From Pseudomonadota bacterium (GTDB taxonomy: Bacteria > Pseudomonadota > Alphaproteobacteria > Acetobacterales > Acetobacteraceae), in contig JAJYYH010000009.1 of assembly GCA_021801255.1 (NCBI GenBank), forward strand, positions 83,536-147,535: a stretch of DNA of 64,000 bases. Reading direction: 5' to 3'. The notes under the pieces are model-generated. The model searched no databases. It was given only the letters and a program-made list of their open reading frames with translations, and was not told the DNA's origin. Position numbers and translations under genes: made by a program. This document shows, piece after piece, positions 26,301 to 34,868 of the stretch (positions are counted from its first letter, which is position 1; the number at the start of each line of letters is the position of its first letter).

Positions 26301-26735
26301 GTTCTCCGCGAGGTCGAAGGAATCGATCACGCCCTCGGCGCTGACCAGGCGGAATTGCCAGAGATTGGTCGCCAGCACGAGGCCGAAGGCGGGCAGATAT
26401 TGCCGTTTCACTTGATCGCTCGCGACCAGCAAGGCGATGTCCTGGCCAATGCCCTTGACCTCGACGACGCCGCGATCGGGCGCGATGCCCTCGCGCCATT
26501 CCGGCGTTTCGCCGCGCCGCGTCCTGGCGCGCTCGAACAAGCCGAAATCCGGGATGCCGGCGCGCTTGCCCGAGACGTGGTTGAGGGAGACAACCCGCGG
26601 GTCGAGACCATTGCCGATGGCGTCAAACAAGTTCGAAAGCGCCGGGTAGAAGGAGGTTTCCCTGGTGCCGGCGTGCAGGTTGCGGATCTGGGCGATGGCG
26701 TCGGCATAGAGGTCGAGTAGTGCGGTTTTTGTCAT
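23364..26735 (-). CDS. Single-chain restriction-modification enzyme (type IIG / type ISP-like N6-adenine methylase with N-terminal nuclease)
   Basis: 1123 residues. A PD-(D/E)XK-like nuclease motif lies at the N-terminus (IPDFGLF at 61-67, then VVEVKG at 90-95). A gamma-type N6-adenine methylase follows, with motif I DPCCGTGSF near 381 and motif IV NPPY near 503. The long C-terminal part contains IGGYQVLKKWL, typical of the type ISP/target-recognition region. Nuclease, methylase and specificity on one chain means no separate hsd subunits are needed, and none are nearby. It converges on aidB with 5 bases between stops. The ribosome site is weak. Confidence 0.8.
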   Translation of the reverse strand: MTKTALLDLYADAIAQIRNLHAGTRETSFYPALSNLFDAIGNGLDPRVVSLNHVSGKRAGIPDFGLFERARTRRGETPEWREGIAPDRGVVEVKGIGQDIALLVASDQVKRQYLPAFGLVLATNLWQFRLVSAEGVIDSFDLAENEAGFLALIHGTRPRHLATRFADFLERCLLTAAPLASPAALAFFLASYARDALALLDERADLPALASLRRSMEETLELSFDARDGAHLFRSTLVQTLFYGLFSAWIVEARAGRAAKFDWRAAQWSLSVPIARFLFQQVATPEALAPLGIVPLLDAASRALARVDQAAFFTAFHEAQAVQYFYEPFLEYFDPVLRRDLGVWYTPPEIVEYMVERIDRVLRSELGINDGLADARVVVLDPCCGTGSFLVAVLARIRRTLQGKGLGSLIGAELKRAAMTRIHGFEIMTAPLVIAHWQIGEALAEAGAALALEERASVFLTNALTGWSETGEKPPIPGFEPLTEERSRARHVKREAPILVILGNPPYNAFAGTSPAAEGDLVQPYKEGLREKWGVKKFNLDDLYVRFFRIAERRIAEAAGKGIVCFISNYSWLSGASYVVMRQRLTERFDRIWIENMHGDRNITEYGPDGRSSETVFAIAGFSPGIRQGVATAMLVRTGKEQRPVYRFRDDINPSRAADRRAALLATLKEENPDAGYETLDPKPENRFSLRPGAANADYAAWPVLPDLAAVAPLNGLMEKRGGALMDDDRAVLEARMNIYLDPKQLMDAVRRVAPGLAEDRARFDAARTRNALLEQSMARGASFTPGEIKRYWLRPFEHCWAYVTQVRPIWNEPRPTLQKILPDAGGFLISRLRGVAEPEGFPVCWTSLLADDHGMRTDAFVFPISENLSGAARPNLSARTIEWLAKIGLAPDGASARLVWRHALAITYSPAYLAENAAGIRQGWPRVPLPQNADLLRQSAALGEQLAALLDPDTSVDCVTAGKIRPELAAIAVPTGQNFALSAGWGNRTENGVTMPGKGRSTSRAYAETEAATASHAAILGKKTRDIYLNETSFWKNIPEAVWETHIGGYQVLKKWLSYREKTIIGRDLKPEEIRHVMETARRLAAILLLGPGLDASFRACAEAHAVKQRSTDSPKNNEIGS

Positions 26736-26780
26736 GCCCGCAGACTTGCCGGATCGTGACGCGCCGGCAAGCTCGTCCGC

Positions 26781-26886
26781 CCAGGGGTTTCACCCCTGGA
26801 CCCCAGCAAAGGCGAAGCCTTTGCAATCCTTTCCAAGATGCGGGTCTGGGGGCGCTGCCCCCAGCGGGTCCAGGGCAGCGCCCTGG
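26781..26886. repeat. Array of four perfect three-base-loop hairpins
   Basis: Four consecutive hairpins with perfect arms and three-base loops occupy the gap between two divergent genes. They are CCAGGGGT-ttc (26781-26799), GCAAAGGC-gaa (26806-26824), CTGGGGGC-gct (26846-26864) and CCAGGGC-agc (26870-26886). The linker CGGGTCTGGGGG and the terminal stem are the reverse complement of the arrangement at 10279-10314. It is probably an intergenic palindromic repeat family of this lineage. Confidence 0.7.
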
Positions 26887-26959
26887 CGCTTCCCAGCACC
26901 CTTTCCTGACCGCTCCCGCGCGATGGCGGAGCGGGCGGAGTTGTGGCAGATGCTCGGCC

Positions 26960-27922
26960 ATGATTTCGAGGCGATTCGTCTTGGGTGGCGGGCTGGCCGC
27001 CGCGAGTGTTCTCCGCGCCCCGCCGGTGTGCGCGGCGGCGGGCGATTTTGCGAGCTTCCTTGCAAGCTTTCGCGCGAGCGCGCGCGCGGCCGGGATCAGC
27101 GGGGCGACGCTCGATCGCGCGCTGGCCGGGCTCGCGCCCGATCCGCGCGTCGTGGCGCTCGATCGCCACCAGCCGGAATTCACCCTGAGCTGGGCGCAGT
27201 ATCGCGCGAGCCGCGTCTCGCCCGCGCGCATCAGCCAGGGCCGCGACGCGCGCGCCCGATCGGCCGCGCTGCTCCGCGATGTCGCGACCGCTTATGGCGT
27301 CGATCCGGCGGTGGTGGTGGGCATTTGGGGGTTGGAGTCGAATTACGGCACCTATCAGGGGGATTTCTCGACCGTTTCGGCGCTCGCGACCTTGGCCTGG
27401 GAGGGGCGGCGGGCGGCGCTGTTCAAAAGCGAGCTGATCGCGGCGCTCCGCATTCTCGATGCCGGCAGGCTGCCCACCGCGCGGCTCACCGGGAGTTATG
27501 CCGGCGCGATGGGCCAGCCGCAATTCATGCCGAGCGCCTATCTCCGCTATGGCGTCGATTTCAATGGCGATGGCAGTTGCGATATCTGGACCGATACCGC
27601 CGACGTGCTGGCCTCGATCGGCAATTATCTCGCCCGCCATGGCTGGCAGCGGGGCCTCGGCTGGGGTGCGGCGGTGGTGCTGCCGCCCGATTTCGATGCC
27701 GCCCATGCCGGGGCGCGGAGCCTCGCCGAGTGGCGGGCGCTCGGCCTCTCGCCCCGCCGCCCGCTCGGCCCGCCCGAGGCCGAGGCCAGGCTCGTGCTGC
27801 CGGGGGGGGCTTCGGGCGAGGTGTTTCTGGTGAGCGAGAATTTCGCGGTGATCCGGCGCTATAATGCGTCCGATTTCTATGCGCTCGCGGTCGGGTTGCT
27901 GGGTGATGAGGTGGTGGCATGA
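26960..27922 (+). CDS. Lytic murein transglycosylase (MltB/SLT_2 family)
   Basis: A 320-residue periplasmic peptidoglycan lyase. The N-terminus SRRFVLGG followed by a hydrophobic stretch and VCAAAGD is a Tat-type signal peptide with cleavage near residue 28. The catalytic glutamate lies in GLESNYGTYQGDFS, and the family motif AGAMGQPQFMPSAYLRYGVDFNGDG is split across about 175-200. ATG 26960 is the first start that yields the signal peptide. It overlaps rlpA by four bases and begins a block of three cell-wall genes. Confidence 0.88.
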   Translation: MISRRFVLGGGLAAASVLRAPPVCAAAGDFASFLASFRASARAAGISGATLDRALAGLAPDPRVVALDRHQPEFTLSWAQYRASRVSPARISQGRDARARSAALLRDVATAYGVDPAVVVGIWGLESNYGTYQGDFSTVSALATLAWEGRRAALFKSELIAALRILDAGRLPTARLTGSYAGAMGQPQFMPSAYLRYGVDFNGDGSCDIWTDTADVLASIGNYLARHGWQRGLGWGAAVVLPPDFDAAHAGARSLAEWRALGLSPRRPLGPPEAEARLVLPGGASGEVFLVSENFAVIRRYNASDFYALAVGLLGDEVVA

Positions 27923-28881
27923 AGCGCGCGACCCTGGTGATGTTGGCGCTGCTCGCCGGCTGCGGGCCGGCCGGGGCGGACGAGCAAGGCGGGTCGGGGC
28001 TGTCGGCGCTGCGCCATTTCTTCGCGCGGTTGTTTGGCGGCGGCCCGCCGCCGGTCGTGGCCTCGCCCCATTACGTGCTGGGCGCGCCCTATCAGGCGGG
28101 CGGCGTGTGGTATTATCCCGCCGAGCATTTCAACTATCAGGCGAGTGGCCTCGTCATGGTCGATCCCCCCGGCCATGCGCCGCTCACCGCCGATGGCGAG
28201 TTCTATGATCCGAACGCCATGGCCGCCGCCCATCCGACCTTGCAGCTTCCGGCCATCGCCCGCGTCACCGATCTTGAGACCGGGCGGCAGGTGGTGCTGC
28301 GCATCAACGATCGCGGCCCGGCGAACCCTGGGCGCATCCTTTCGGTCACGCCGCGGGTCGCGCAACTGCTCGGCATCACCAACGGGGTCGCGCAAATCCG
28401 GGTGACGCTGGAGACCGCCGAGAGCGAGGCCGTGGCGGCGGCGATGCCCGGCCACGCGGTTGCCGCCCAGGTCACGACGGCGCCGCGCGACAGCGTCGCG
28501 GTCGCCGATCTGCCTCCGCCCAATGGCACGCCCACCGCGCCGCCCGCCGCGGCCGCGCCCGTCGCCCAGGCCACCGATCCGCTGGCCGCGGCCCCGCTCA
28601 CCGTGCCGCTCCGGCTGCCCGAGCGCGTGATGGAGGGGCCGCCCGATCCCGGCGCGCTTTATGTCGAATGCGGCACCTTCAGCACCGCCGCGTATGCCTA
28701 TCGCCAGCAGGCGATGCTGCCTGGCCTGCCCGTGCGTGTCGAGCGCCGCCTCGTCGAGGGCCAGGAGAGCGATACCGTCAGGGTCGGCCCGCTCGCCGGG
28801 CCGGCGGAGGCCGATAGCGTGCTCGCCCGCGTGCTCGCCGCCGGCATCACCGGGGCCGCGATCATCGTCGAGAGACCCTAA
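27919..28881 (+). CDS. rlpA: RlpA family septal ring lytic transglycosylase/lipoprotein with SPOR domain
   Basis: 320 residues. The lipobox LLAGC in the first 15 residues predicts a lipoprotein. A double-psi beta-barrel domain lies at about 80-165 (GEFYDPNAMAAAHPTL, then the catalytic-type INDRGP). An Ala/Pro-rich linker follows at about 170-235. A C-terminal SPOR-like domain starts at about 245 (YVECGTFSTAAYAY, VRVGPLAG), which binds denuded septal glycan. The G-E-F-Y-D variant replaces the more usual GEAYD or G-x-S-Y-D. It is coupled to MltB upstream and dacC downstream. Confidence 0.87.
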   Translation: MKRATLVMLALLAGCGPAGADEQGGSGLSALRHFFARLFGGGPPPVVASPHYVLGAPYQAGGVWYYPAEHFNYQASGLVMVDPPGHAPLTADGEFYDPNAMAAAHPTLQLPAIARVTDLETGRQVVLRINDRGPANPGRILSVTPRVAQLLGITNGVAQIRVTLETAESEAVAAAMPGHAVAAQVTTAPRDSVAVADLPPPNGTPTAPPAAAAPVAQATDPLAAAPLTVPLRLPERVMEGPPDPGALYVECGTFSTAAYAYRQQAMLPGLPVRVERRLVEGQESDTVRVGPLAGPAEADSVLARVLAAGITGAAIIVERP

Positions 28882-28898
28882 TGGGAGGAGCGCCCGCC

Positions 28899-30113
28899 AT
28901 GCCGAGGCGTCGTTTACTGCTGCTGGCCGGGATCGCGCTGGGGGCGGGGCTCGGTGTCGCCCGCGCGGCGAGCCAGAAAACCACGCACCCGCCACGCGCC
29001 GCGCCGCCGCCCGCGCCGGCGACGCCGCCGAGCCCGGCCACGACCCCGCTCGGCCCCGTCGATACCGCCGCGCGCTGGGCCTTCATCAGCGATTTCAACA
29101 CCGGGGCGGATCTTCTCAACAAGAACGCCGATGAGGCGATGGTGCCGTCCTCGATGACCAAGCTGATGACGATCTATCTCGTCTATGGCATGCTCAAGGC
29201 GGGGCGCTTGCAGCTCGATCAGGTGCTGCCGGTGAGCGAGCGCGCCTGGCGGACGGGGGGGTCGAAAATGTTCGTGCCCTATCCTGGTGGCGTCAAGGTC
29301 GAGGACCTGATCCGTGGCATCGTCGTCGATTCCGGCAATGATGCCTGCATCGTTTTCGCCGAGGCGATCGCCGGCTCGGAGGAGCAGTTTGTTGACCTGA
29401 TGAACCAGAAGGCCAAGGAGCTCGGCCTTACCCATTCGGTGTTCAAGAACTGCACCGGCCTGCCCGATCCCGGCCATGTCATGTCGTGCCGCGACATCGC
29501 GACACTGGCCGCCGATCTGATCCGCACATATCCCGAGTATTATCACTACGACTCGGAAAAAACCTTCAAATACAACAATATCGAGCAATATAATCGAAAC
29601 CCGCTGGTGCAGAAGGGGATCGCCGACGGGCTCAAGACCGGGCATACCGAGGCCGGCGGCTATGGCCTCGTGGTCAGCGCCGAGCGCGCCGGGCGGCGGG
29701 TGATCGTGGTGCTGAACGGCATGGAAAGCATGCGCCAGCGCGCCGAGGAGGCCGAGCGGCTGCTTGAATGGGCCTATCGCGAGTTCGAGAACGTCACCCT
29801 GATCGCCGCCGCGCAGCCGCTCGATCGGGTGCCGGTCTGGCTCGGTCAGACCCCCTCGGTGGCGCTGGTGACCGGGCGCGATATCGTGGTGACGATGCCC
29901 CGGCAATGGCAGAACAAGGCCAAGGTGACGCTGCACTACACCGCCCCGGTCGCGGCCCCCGTGGCCAAGGGCGCGGTGCTCGGCAGTCTCACGCTCGCCG
30001 GACAGGGCGTTCCCGCGCTCGAGGCGCCGCTGCTGGCGGCCGAGAATGTCCCGCGCCTGCCGCTGCCGGGCCGGGCGCTGGCGGTGCTGACGCATTATCT
30101 CACCGGCAATTGA
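28899..30113 (+). CDS. dacC: D-alanyl-D-alanine carboxypeptidase (PBP5/6 type)
   Basis: 404 residues. A cleavable signal peptide of about 25 residues is followed by a Pro/Ala-rich segment. Penicillin-binding motifs are SSMTK (SxxK nucleophile), SGN (SxN) and KTGHT (KTG), in order. The C-terminal beta-rich PBP5_C domain covers about 300-400. It trims the terminal D-Ala of peptidoglycan stem peptides at the outer face of the inner membrane. GGAGGAG eight bases before ATG 28899 favours this start over the ATG at 28881 that overlaps the rlpA stop. Confidence 0.92.
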   Translation: MPRRRLLLLAGIALGAGLGVARAASQKTTHPPRAAPPPAPATPPSPATTPLGPVDTAARWAFISDFNTGADLLNKNADEAMVPSSMTKLMTIYLVYGMLKAGRLQLDQVLPVSERAWRTGGSKMFVPYPGGVKVEDLIRGIVVDSGNDACIVFAEAIAGSEEQFVDLMNQKAKELGLTHSVFKNCTGLPDPGHVMSCRDIATLAADLIRTYPEYYHYDSEKTFKYNNIEQYNRNPLVQKGIADGLKTGHTEAGGYGLVVSAERAGRRVIVVLNGMESMRQRAEEAERLLEWAYREFENVTLIAAAQPLDRVPVWLGQTPSVALVTGRDIVVTMPRQWQNKAKVTLHYTAPVAAPVAKGAVLGSLTLAGQGVPALEAPLLAAENVPRLPLPGRALAVLTHYLTGN

Positions 30114-30133
30114 AGGTCGGGGCAACCGAGCCG

Positions 30134-30760
30134 GTGGCGCGCGGCCGCTTCATTACGTTCGAGGGCGGCGAGGGGGCGGGAAAATCGACCCAGGCGCGGC
30201 GCCTCGCGGCCCATCTCGAGGCTGCCGGACAAAAGATCGTGCTGACGCGCGAGCCCGGCGGCACGGCGGGGGCGGAGCGCATCCGCGCCCTGCTGCTCGA
30301 CGCGGCGGCGGCGTGGACCGGGCTCGCCGAGATCCTGCTGCATTTCGCCGCCCGCGCCGATCATGTCGCGCGCGTCATCCGTCCGGCGCTGGCAGCCGGC
30401 AGCATTGTGATTTGCGACCGTTTCACCGATTCGACGCTCGCCTATCAAGGCTATGGCCAGGGCGGCGATCGCGCCGCGATCGCCCAGCTCGCGCGCCTGA
30501 TCGCGCTCGAGCCAGACCTTACCATCGTCCTCGATATATCGGTTTCAGATAGTCTTTCGCGGCTTGCGGCGCGCGGCGAAAAGGCCGATCGCTATGAGCG
30601 TCTGGGAGCGGATTTCTTCGCCCGCGTGGCGGCGGGTTTCCGCGCCATCGCCGCCGCCGCGCCGGAGCGCTGCGTGCTGATCGGGGCGGCGGACGATGAG
30701 GCGCGGATTGCCGCGCGGATCGCGGACCTGGTCCGCGACCGTCTCGGTCTTGACGCATGA
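30134..30760 (+). CDS. tmk: Thymidylate kinase
   Basis: A 208-residue dTMP kinase (EC 2.7.4.9). The P-loop FEGGEGAGKST is near residue 10, the DRY-like CDRFTDSTLAYQGYGQG around 93-108, and the LID region ARGEKADRYE around 148. GTG 30134 gives the family-length protein; an upstream in-frame TTG at 30110 is possible. The stop overlaps holB by four bases. The tmk-holB-metG-tatD-MBL order is a well-known alphaproteobacterial arrangement. Confidence 0.94.
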   Translation: MARGRFITFEGGEGAGKSTQARRLAAHLEAAGQKIVLTREPGGTAGAERIRALLLDAAAAWTGLAEILLHFAARADHVARVIRPALAAGSIVICDRFTDSTLAYQGYGQGGDRAAIAQLARLIALEPDLTIVLDISVSDSLSRLAARGEKADRYERLGADFFARVAAGFRAIAAAAPERCVLIGAADDEARIAARIADLVRDRLGLDA

Positions 30761-31770
30761 ACGGGCTGGCGGCGCCGCGCGCCAATCCCTTTTTGCTCGG
30801 CCACGCGGCGGCCGAGGCGGCCCTGGCCGAGGCGGCCTGGGCCGGGCGGCTCCATCACGCCTGGCTGATCACGGGGCCGCCCGGTATCGGCAAGGCAACC
30901 CTCGCCTTTCGCTTCGCCCGCTGGCTGCTCGCGGGGGCGCCGCGCGATGCGGGGGAGGGTTTGTTTCTCGACCCCGCCGATCCGGTGTTCCGCCGGGTCG
31001 CCGCCGGCAGCCATGCCGATCTCCTGACGCTGGAGCGCGGCTTCGATGAGCGGCGCAAGCGCCAGCGGCGGGATATTCTGGTCGAGGATGTGCGGGCCGT
31101 GGGCGGGTTTCTCCGCCTCACCCCGGCCGAGGGCGGCTGGCGGGTGGTGGTGATCGACGGCGCCGAGGCGCTCAACCGCAATGCCGCCAACGCGCTGCTG
31201 AAACTGCTCGAGGAGCCGCCGCCGCGCGCCGTGCTGCTGCTGACCTGCGCCGCGCCAGGCCGGTTGCTGCCGACCATCCGCAGCCGCTGTCGCACGCTTC
31301 GCCTGGCGCCCCTGCCGGCGGCCGAAATGGCCGACCTGCTCGCCCGCCTGCTGCCCGAGATCGACCCGCCCGAGCGCGCCCGCCTCGGTGAGTTGGCGGA
31401 GGGCATGCCCGGCCGCGCCGTGACGCTCGCCGCCGAGGGCGGTCTTGCCCTGGCCGGGCTGGTGGAGGAAACCCTGGCCGCCCTGCCCGCGATCGCGCCG
31501 ACCCGCGCCTATGATCTCGCCGATCGCGTGCTCGCCAGCGAGGAAGGCGGGTTCGAGGTGTTTCTCGATCTGCTGCGCGACCGGCTGGCCCGCGCGGTCC
31601 GGGTTGCGGGGCGGGGCGGCGGGACGGCGCCCTGGCTTGCCGCGCGCCCCCTTGAAGATTGGGCCGCGCTATGGCACGCGCTGGGACGGCTGCAGGACGA
31701 GACCGGGCGGTTCTATCTCGACAAGCGGCAAGCCATCCTGATGAGCCTGAGCCGGCTGGGAACCCCATGA
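30757..31770 (+). CDS. holB: DNA polymerase III subunit delta'
   Basis: A 337-residue clamp-loader subunit of the AAA+ type. The P-loop-like GPPGIGKATLAF is around 39-50. The ALNRNAANALLKLLEEPP segment around 137-154 is the most conserved part of delta' and DnaX proteins, followed by RSRCRTLRLAPL. The zinc-binding cysteines of classical delta' are not obvious. The ATGA overlap with tmk and the four-base overlap with metG indicate one operon. Confidence 0.93.
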   Translation: MNGLAAPRANPFLLGHAAAEAALAEAAWAGRLHHAWLITGPPGIGKATLAFRFARWLLAGAPRDAGEGLFLDPADPVFRRVAAGSHADLLTLERGFDERRKRQRRDILVEDVRAVGGFLRLTPAEGGWRVVVIDGAEALNRNAANALLKLLEEPPPRAVLLLTCAAPGRLLPTIRSRCRTLRLAPLPAAEMADLLARLLPEIDPPERARLGELAEGMPGRAVTLAAEGGLALAGLVEETLAALPAIAPTRAYDLADRVLASEEGGFEVFLDLLRDRLARAVRVAGRGGGTAPWLAARPLEDWAALWHALGRLQDETGRFYLDKRQAILMSLSRLGTP

Positions 31771-33302
31771 ACAAGCATTTCTACCTCACCACGCCGATCT
31801 ATTACGTCAACGGCGCGCCGCATATCGGGCATGCCTATACCTCGATCGCGGCCGATGTGCTGGCGCGCTGGAAGCGGCTTGACGGCTATGAGGTCTTCTT
31901 CCTCACCGGCACCGACGAGCACGGCCAGAAGGTCGAAAAAGCCGCCGCCGAGGCCGGGCTCGACCCGCAGGGGTTCACCGATCAGGTGGCCGCCGATTTC
32001 CGCGACATGGCGGCGCGGATGAATATTTCCAACGATGATTTCATCCGCACCACCGAGCCCCGCCACAAGCGCGCCTGCGCCGAACTCTGGCGCCGCCTCG
32101 AGGCCCATGGCGCGATCTATCTCGGCCATTACGAGGGCTGGTACGCGGTGCGCGACGAGGCGTTCTATAACCAGGGCGAACTCACGCTCGGCGCCGATGG
32201 CATCCGCCGGGCGCCCTCGGGGGCGCCGGTCGAGTGGGTGCGCGAGCCCTCGTATTTTTTCCGGCTTTCCTCCTGGCAGGACAAACTCCTCGAATTCCAC
32301 GAGAAAAACCCTGATTTCATCGCCCCCGTCGCGCGCCGCAACGAGGTATTGAGCTTTATCCGGAGCGGGCTCGAGGATCTCTCGATCAGCCGCACCAGCT
32401 TCACCTGGGGCATTCCGGTGCCCGGCGATCCGGCGCATGTCATGTATGTCTGGCTCGATGCCTTGACCAATTACATCACCGCCGCCGGCTTTCCCGACGA
32501 GGCCGATCCGCGCTGGGGTTTCTGGCCGGCCGATCTGCACATCGTCGGCAAGGAGATCGTGCGGTTTCACGCGGTCTATTGGCCGGCCTTCCTGATGGCC
32601 GCCGGCCTCGCGCCGCCCCAGCGCATCTATTCCCATGGCTGGTGGACGGTCGAGGGCGAGAAGATGAGCAAGTCGCTCGGCAATGTCATCGACCCGCGTG
32701 AGCTGGTGGCGACGTTCGGGCGGGATGCGCTGCGCTATTTTCTCCTGCGCGAGGTGCCTTTCGGCAATGACGGTGATTTCAGCCGCAAGGCGCTGATTAC
32801 GCGGCTCAACGGCGAGCTGGCCAACGATCTCGGCAATCTGGCGCAGCGCACGCTCTCGCTCGTCGCGCGGCAATGCGCCGGGGTGCGGCCGGCGCGCGGC
32901 GCATCGATCGCGCCCGATCAGGCGCTCCGCGATGCCGCCGCTGCCCTCCCCGCCCTGGTGCGCGGGGCATTGGAAAAATTTGCCTTTCATGAGGCGCTGG
33001 AGGACGTGTGGCGCGTGGTGCGCGCCGCCAATGCCTATATCGACCACCAGGCGCCCTGGGCGCTGGCCAGGACCGATCGCGCCCGCATGGCGAGCGTGCT
33101 CCGGGTTCTTCTCGATGCCGTCAGGGGGGTGGCGACGGTCTTGCAGCCGTTCATGCCCGAGAGCATGGCGCGGATGCTCGATCAGCTTGGCGTGCCCGCC
33201 GACGCCCGCGGCCTCGCGGCACTTGACCAGGATTTGCCCGCTGGCGCAGCCTTGCCGCCGCCCGAGGGCATTTTTCCGCGCTTTGACGCGCTTTCCCGAT
33301 AG
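31767..33302 (+). CDS. metG: Methionyl-tRNA synthetase
   Basis: A 511-residue class I synthetase (EC 6.1.1.10). The HIGH motif is HIGHAYTSIAAD near 18-29, and KMSKS is EKMSKSLGN around 299-307. It belongs to the short, zinc-knuckle-less form without the C-terminal tRNA-binding OB domain, which is usual in alphaproteobacteria. The anticodon-binding helical domain covers about 370-500. It overlaps holB by four bases and lies 7 bases before tatD. Confidence 0.97.
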   Translation: MNKHFYLTTPIYYVNGAPHIGHAYTSIAADVLARWKRLDGYEVFFLTGTDEHGQKVEKAAAEAGLDPQGFTDQVAADFRDMAARMNISNDDFIRTTEPRHKRACAELWRRLEAHGAIYLGHYEGWYAVRDEAFYNQGELTLGADGIRRAPSGAPVEWVREPSYFFRLSSWQDKLLEFHEKNPDFIAPVARRNEVLSFIRSGLEDLSISRTSFTWGIPVPGDPAHVMYVWLDALTNYITAAGFPDEADPRWGFWPADLHIVGKEIVRFHAVYWPAFLMAAGLAPPQRIYSHGWWTVEGEKMSKSLGNVIDPRELVATFGRDALRYFLLREVPFGNDGDFSRKALITRLNGELANDLGNLAQRTLSLVARQCAGVRPARGASIAPDQALRDAAAALPALVRGALEKFAFHEALEDVWRVVRAANAYIDHQAPWALARTDRARMASVLRVLLDAVRGVATVLQPFMPESMARMLDQLGVPADARGLAALDQDLPAGAALPPPEGIFPRFDALSR

Positions 33303-33309
33303 AGGCCGG

Positions 33310-34083
33310 ATGCTGATCGATTCGCATTGCCATCTCGACTATTTTTCGCCCCCCGAACGCGAGGCGGTTCTGGCGCGCGCCGGCGCGGCCGGGGTGGGGG
33401 GGATGGTGACGGTCGCGACCAGGTTCTCCCAGACCGCCGAACTGATCGCGATCACCGCCGCCCTGCCGACGCTCTGGTGCACGGTCGGGGTGCATCCGCA
33501 TCACGTCGGGGAAGAAGAAGTGCCGACGCCGGCGGCGATCGCGGCGGCGGCTGCGCATCCCAAAGTGGTCGGCATCGGTGAGTCGGGGCTCGATTATTTC
33601 TACGATCGCGCCCCGCGTCCGGTGCAGCAGGCGAGCTTCCGCGCCCATATCCGCGCCGCGCGCCAGGCCCTCCTGCCGCTCGTCATCCACGCCCGCGACG
33701 CCGATGCGGATATCGCCGCGATTCTCGCGGAGGAGTGGGAGCGGGGTGGCCCGTTTGCCTTCCTGTTGCATTGCTTCAGCTCGGGCCGGGGGCTTGCCGA
33801 GGCGGCGCTCGCGCGGGGTGGCTATATCAGTTTCTCCGGCATCCTGACCTTTCCGAAATCCGACGACCTCCGCGCCCTCGCCCGCGATATTCCCCCCGAG
33901 CGCCTGCTGGTCGAGACCGACGCGCCCTATCTCGCGCCGGTGCCCCATCGCGGCAAGCGCAACGAGCCAAGTTTCATCGTCCATACCGCTTCCCGGTTGG
34001 CGGACCTGCGGGGCATGACGCCCGCGGCGCTCGCCGACCTCACCACGGAAAATTTCCGCCGCCTGTTTCAGAAGGCGCGCTGA
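33310..34083 (+). CDS. tatD: TatD family metal-dependent hydrolase
   Basis: A 257-residue TIM-barrel hydrolase. The metal site starts at IDSHCHLD near the N-terminus, with further motifs VGVHPHH around 57-63, GIGESGLDYFYD around 90-101, PLVIHARDAD around 125, LLHCFSS around 152-158 and LVETDAPYL around 200. TatD proteins are DNases or RNases acting in DNA repair and quality control. It is coupled to the downstream MBL gene by a one-base overlap. Confidence 0.93.
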   Translation: MLIDSHCHLDYFSPPEREAVLARAGAAGVGGMVTVATRFSQTAELIAITAALPTLWCTVGVHPHHVGEEEVPTPAAIAAAAAHPKVVGIGESGLDYFYDRAPRPVQQASFRAHIRAARQALLPLVIHARDADADIAAILAEEWERGGPFAFLLHCFSSGRGLAEAALARGGYISFSGILTFPKSDDLRALARDIPPERLLVETDAPYLAPVPHRGKRNEPSFIVHTASRLADLRGMTPAALADLTTENFRRLFQKAR

Positions 34084-34868
34084 TGCGGGTGGTGGTGCTC
34101 GGCTGCGGCGGCTCGGCCGGCGTGCCGCTGATCGGCGGCGCGGACGGGCATGGCGATTGGGGGGCGTGCGATCCCGCCGAGCCGCGCAATCGGCGAAGCC
34201 GCGCCAGCATCGCCCTCAGCGCCGGCGGCCAGACCCTGCTGGTCGATACCGGCCCCGATCTCCGCACCCAGCTTCTCGCCTGCGGCATCGGCCGGGTGGA
34301 CGCGATTTTATACACCCACGCCCACGCCGATCACATCACCGGGCTCGACGACGTGCGCATCCTCAACCGCATCGCCGGTCGTCCGCTCGCGGCTTTCGGC
34401 ATGGTGAAAACGCTGGATGAGCTGCGCCGGCGGTTCGACTACGCCTTCCAGCCCTGGGACCGGCCGGGGATATTCTATCGGCCGGTGCTGGAGCCGGTTC
34501 CGCTCACGCCGGGCGAGACGCGGCGCATGGCCGGGTTGGAGGCGCGGGTTTTTCTCCAGGACCACGGCTTCGTCGAAACGCTCGGCCTGCGGATCGGCGG
34601 TTTCGCCTATTCCACCGATGTCGTTTCCCTCGACGAGGCGGCGTTGGCGACGCTGGCGGGCGTCGATACCTGGGTGGTCGGCTGCTTCCAGCGCGCACCG
34701 CACAAGACCCACGCGCATCTCGCGCTCGTGTTGGAGTGGGCACGGGCGCTCCACGTGCGCCGCACCGTGCTCACCCACATGGGCACCGATCTCGATTGGG
34801 GCTGGCTGCGATCCCATCTTCCGCCAGGGGTCGAACCCGCCCATGACGGGTTGATCCTGGAGATTTGA
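34083..34868 (+). CDS. MBL-fold metal-dependent hydrolase (PhnP-like phosphodiesterase)
   Basis: A 261-residue metallo-beta-lactamase-fold protein. The metal motif is THAHADHITGLDD around 77-89; a further metal aspartate is in YSTDV and a late histidine in THMGTDLDW. The N-terminal LGCGGSAGVPLIGG and C-terminal THMGTDL pattern is that of the PhnP/YcbX-type phosphodiesterases that follow tatD in alphaproteobacteria. The precise substrate is unknown; cyclic phosphates are known for the family. It ends tail-to-tail with the next gene, stop codon against stop codon. Confidence 0.88.
   Translation: MRVVVLGCGGSAGVPLIGGADGHGDWGACDPAEPRNRRSRASIALSAGGQTLLVDTGPDLRTQLLACGIGRVDAILYTHAHADHITGLDDVRILNRIAGRPLAAFGMVKTLDELRRRFDYAFQPWDRPGIFYRPVLEPVPLTPGETRRMAGLEARVFLQDHGFVETLGLRIGGFAYSTDVVSLDEAALATLAGVDTWVVGCFQRAPHKTHAHLALVLEWARALHVRRTVLTHMGTDLDWGWLRSHLPPGVEPAHDGLILEI

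Noticed and set aside
24942..26720. 592-codon plus-strand open frame opposite the restriction-modification gene
   Set aside because: A shadow frame; its residues lack any motif, while the minus strand carries methylase and nuclease motifs.
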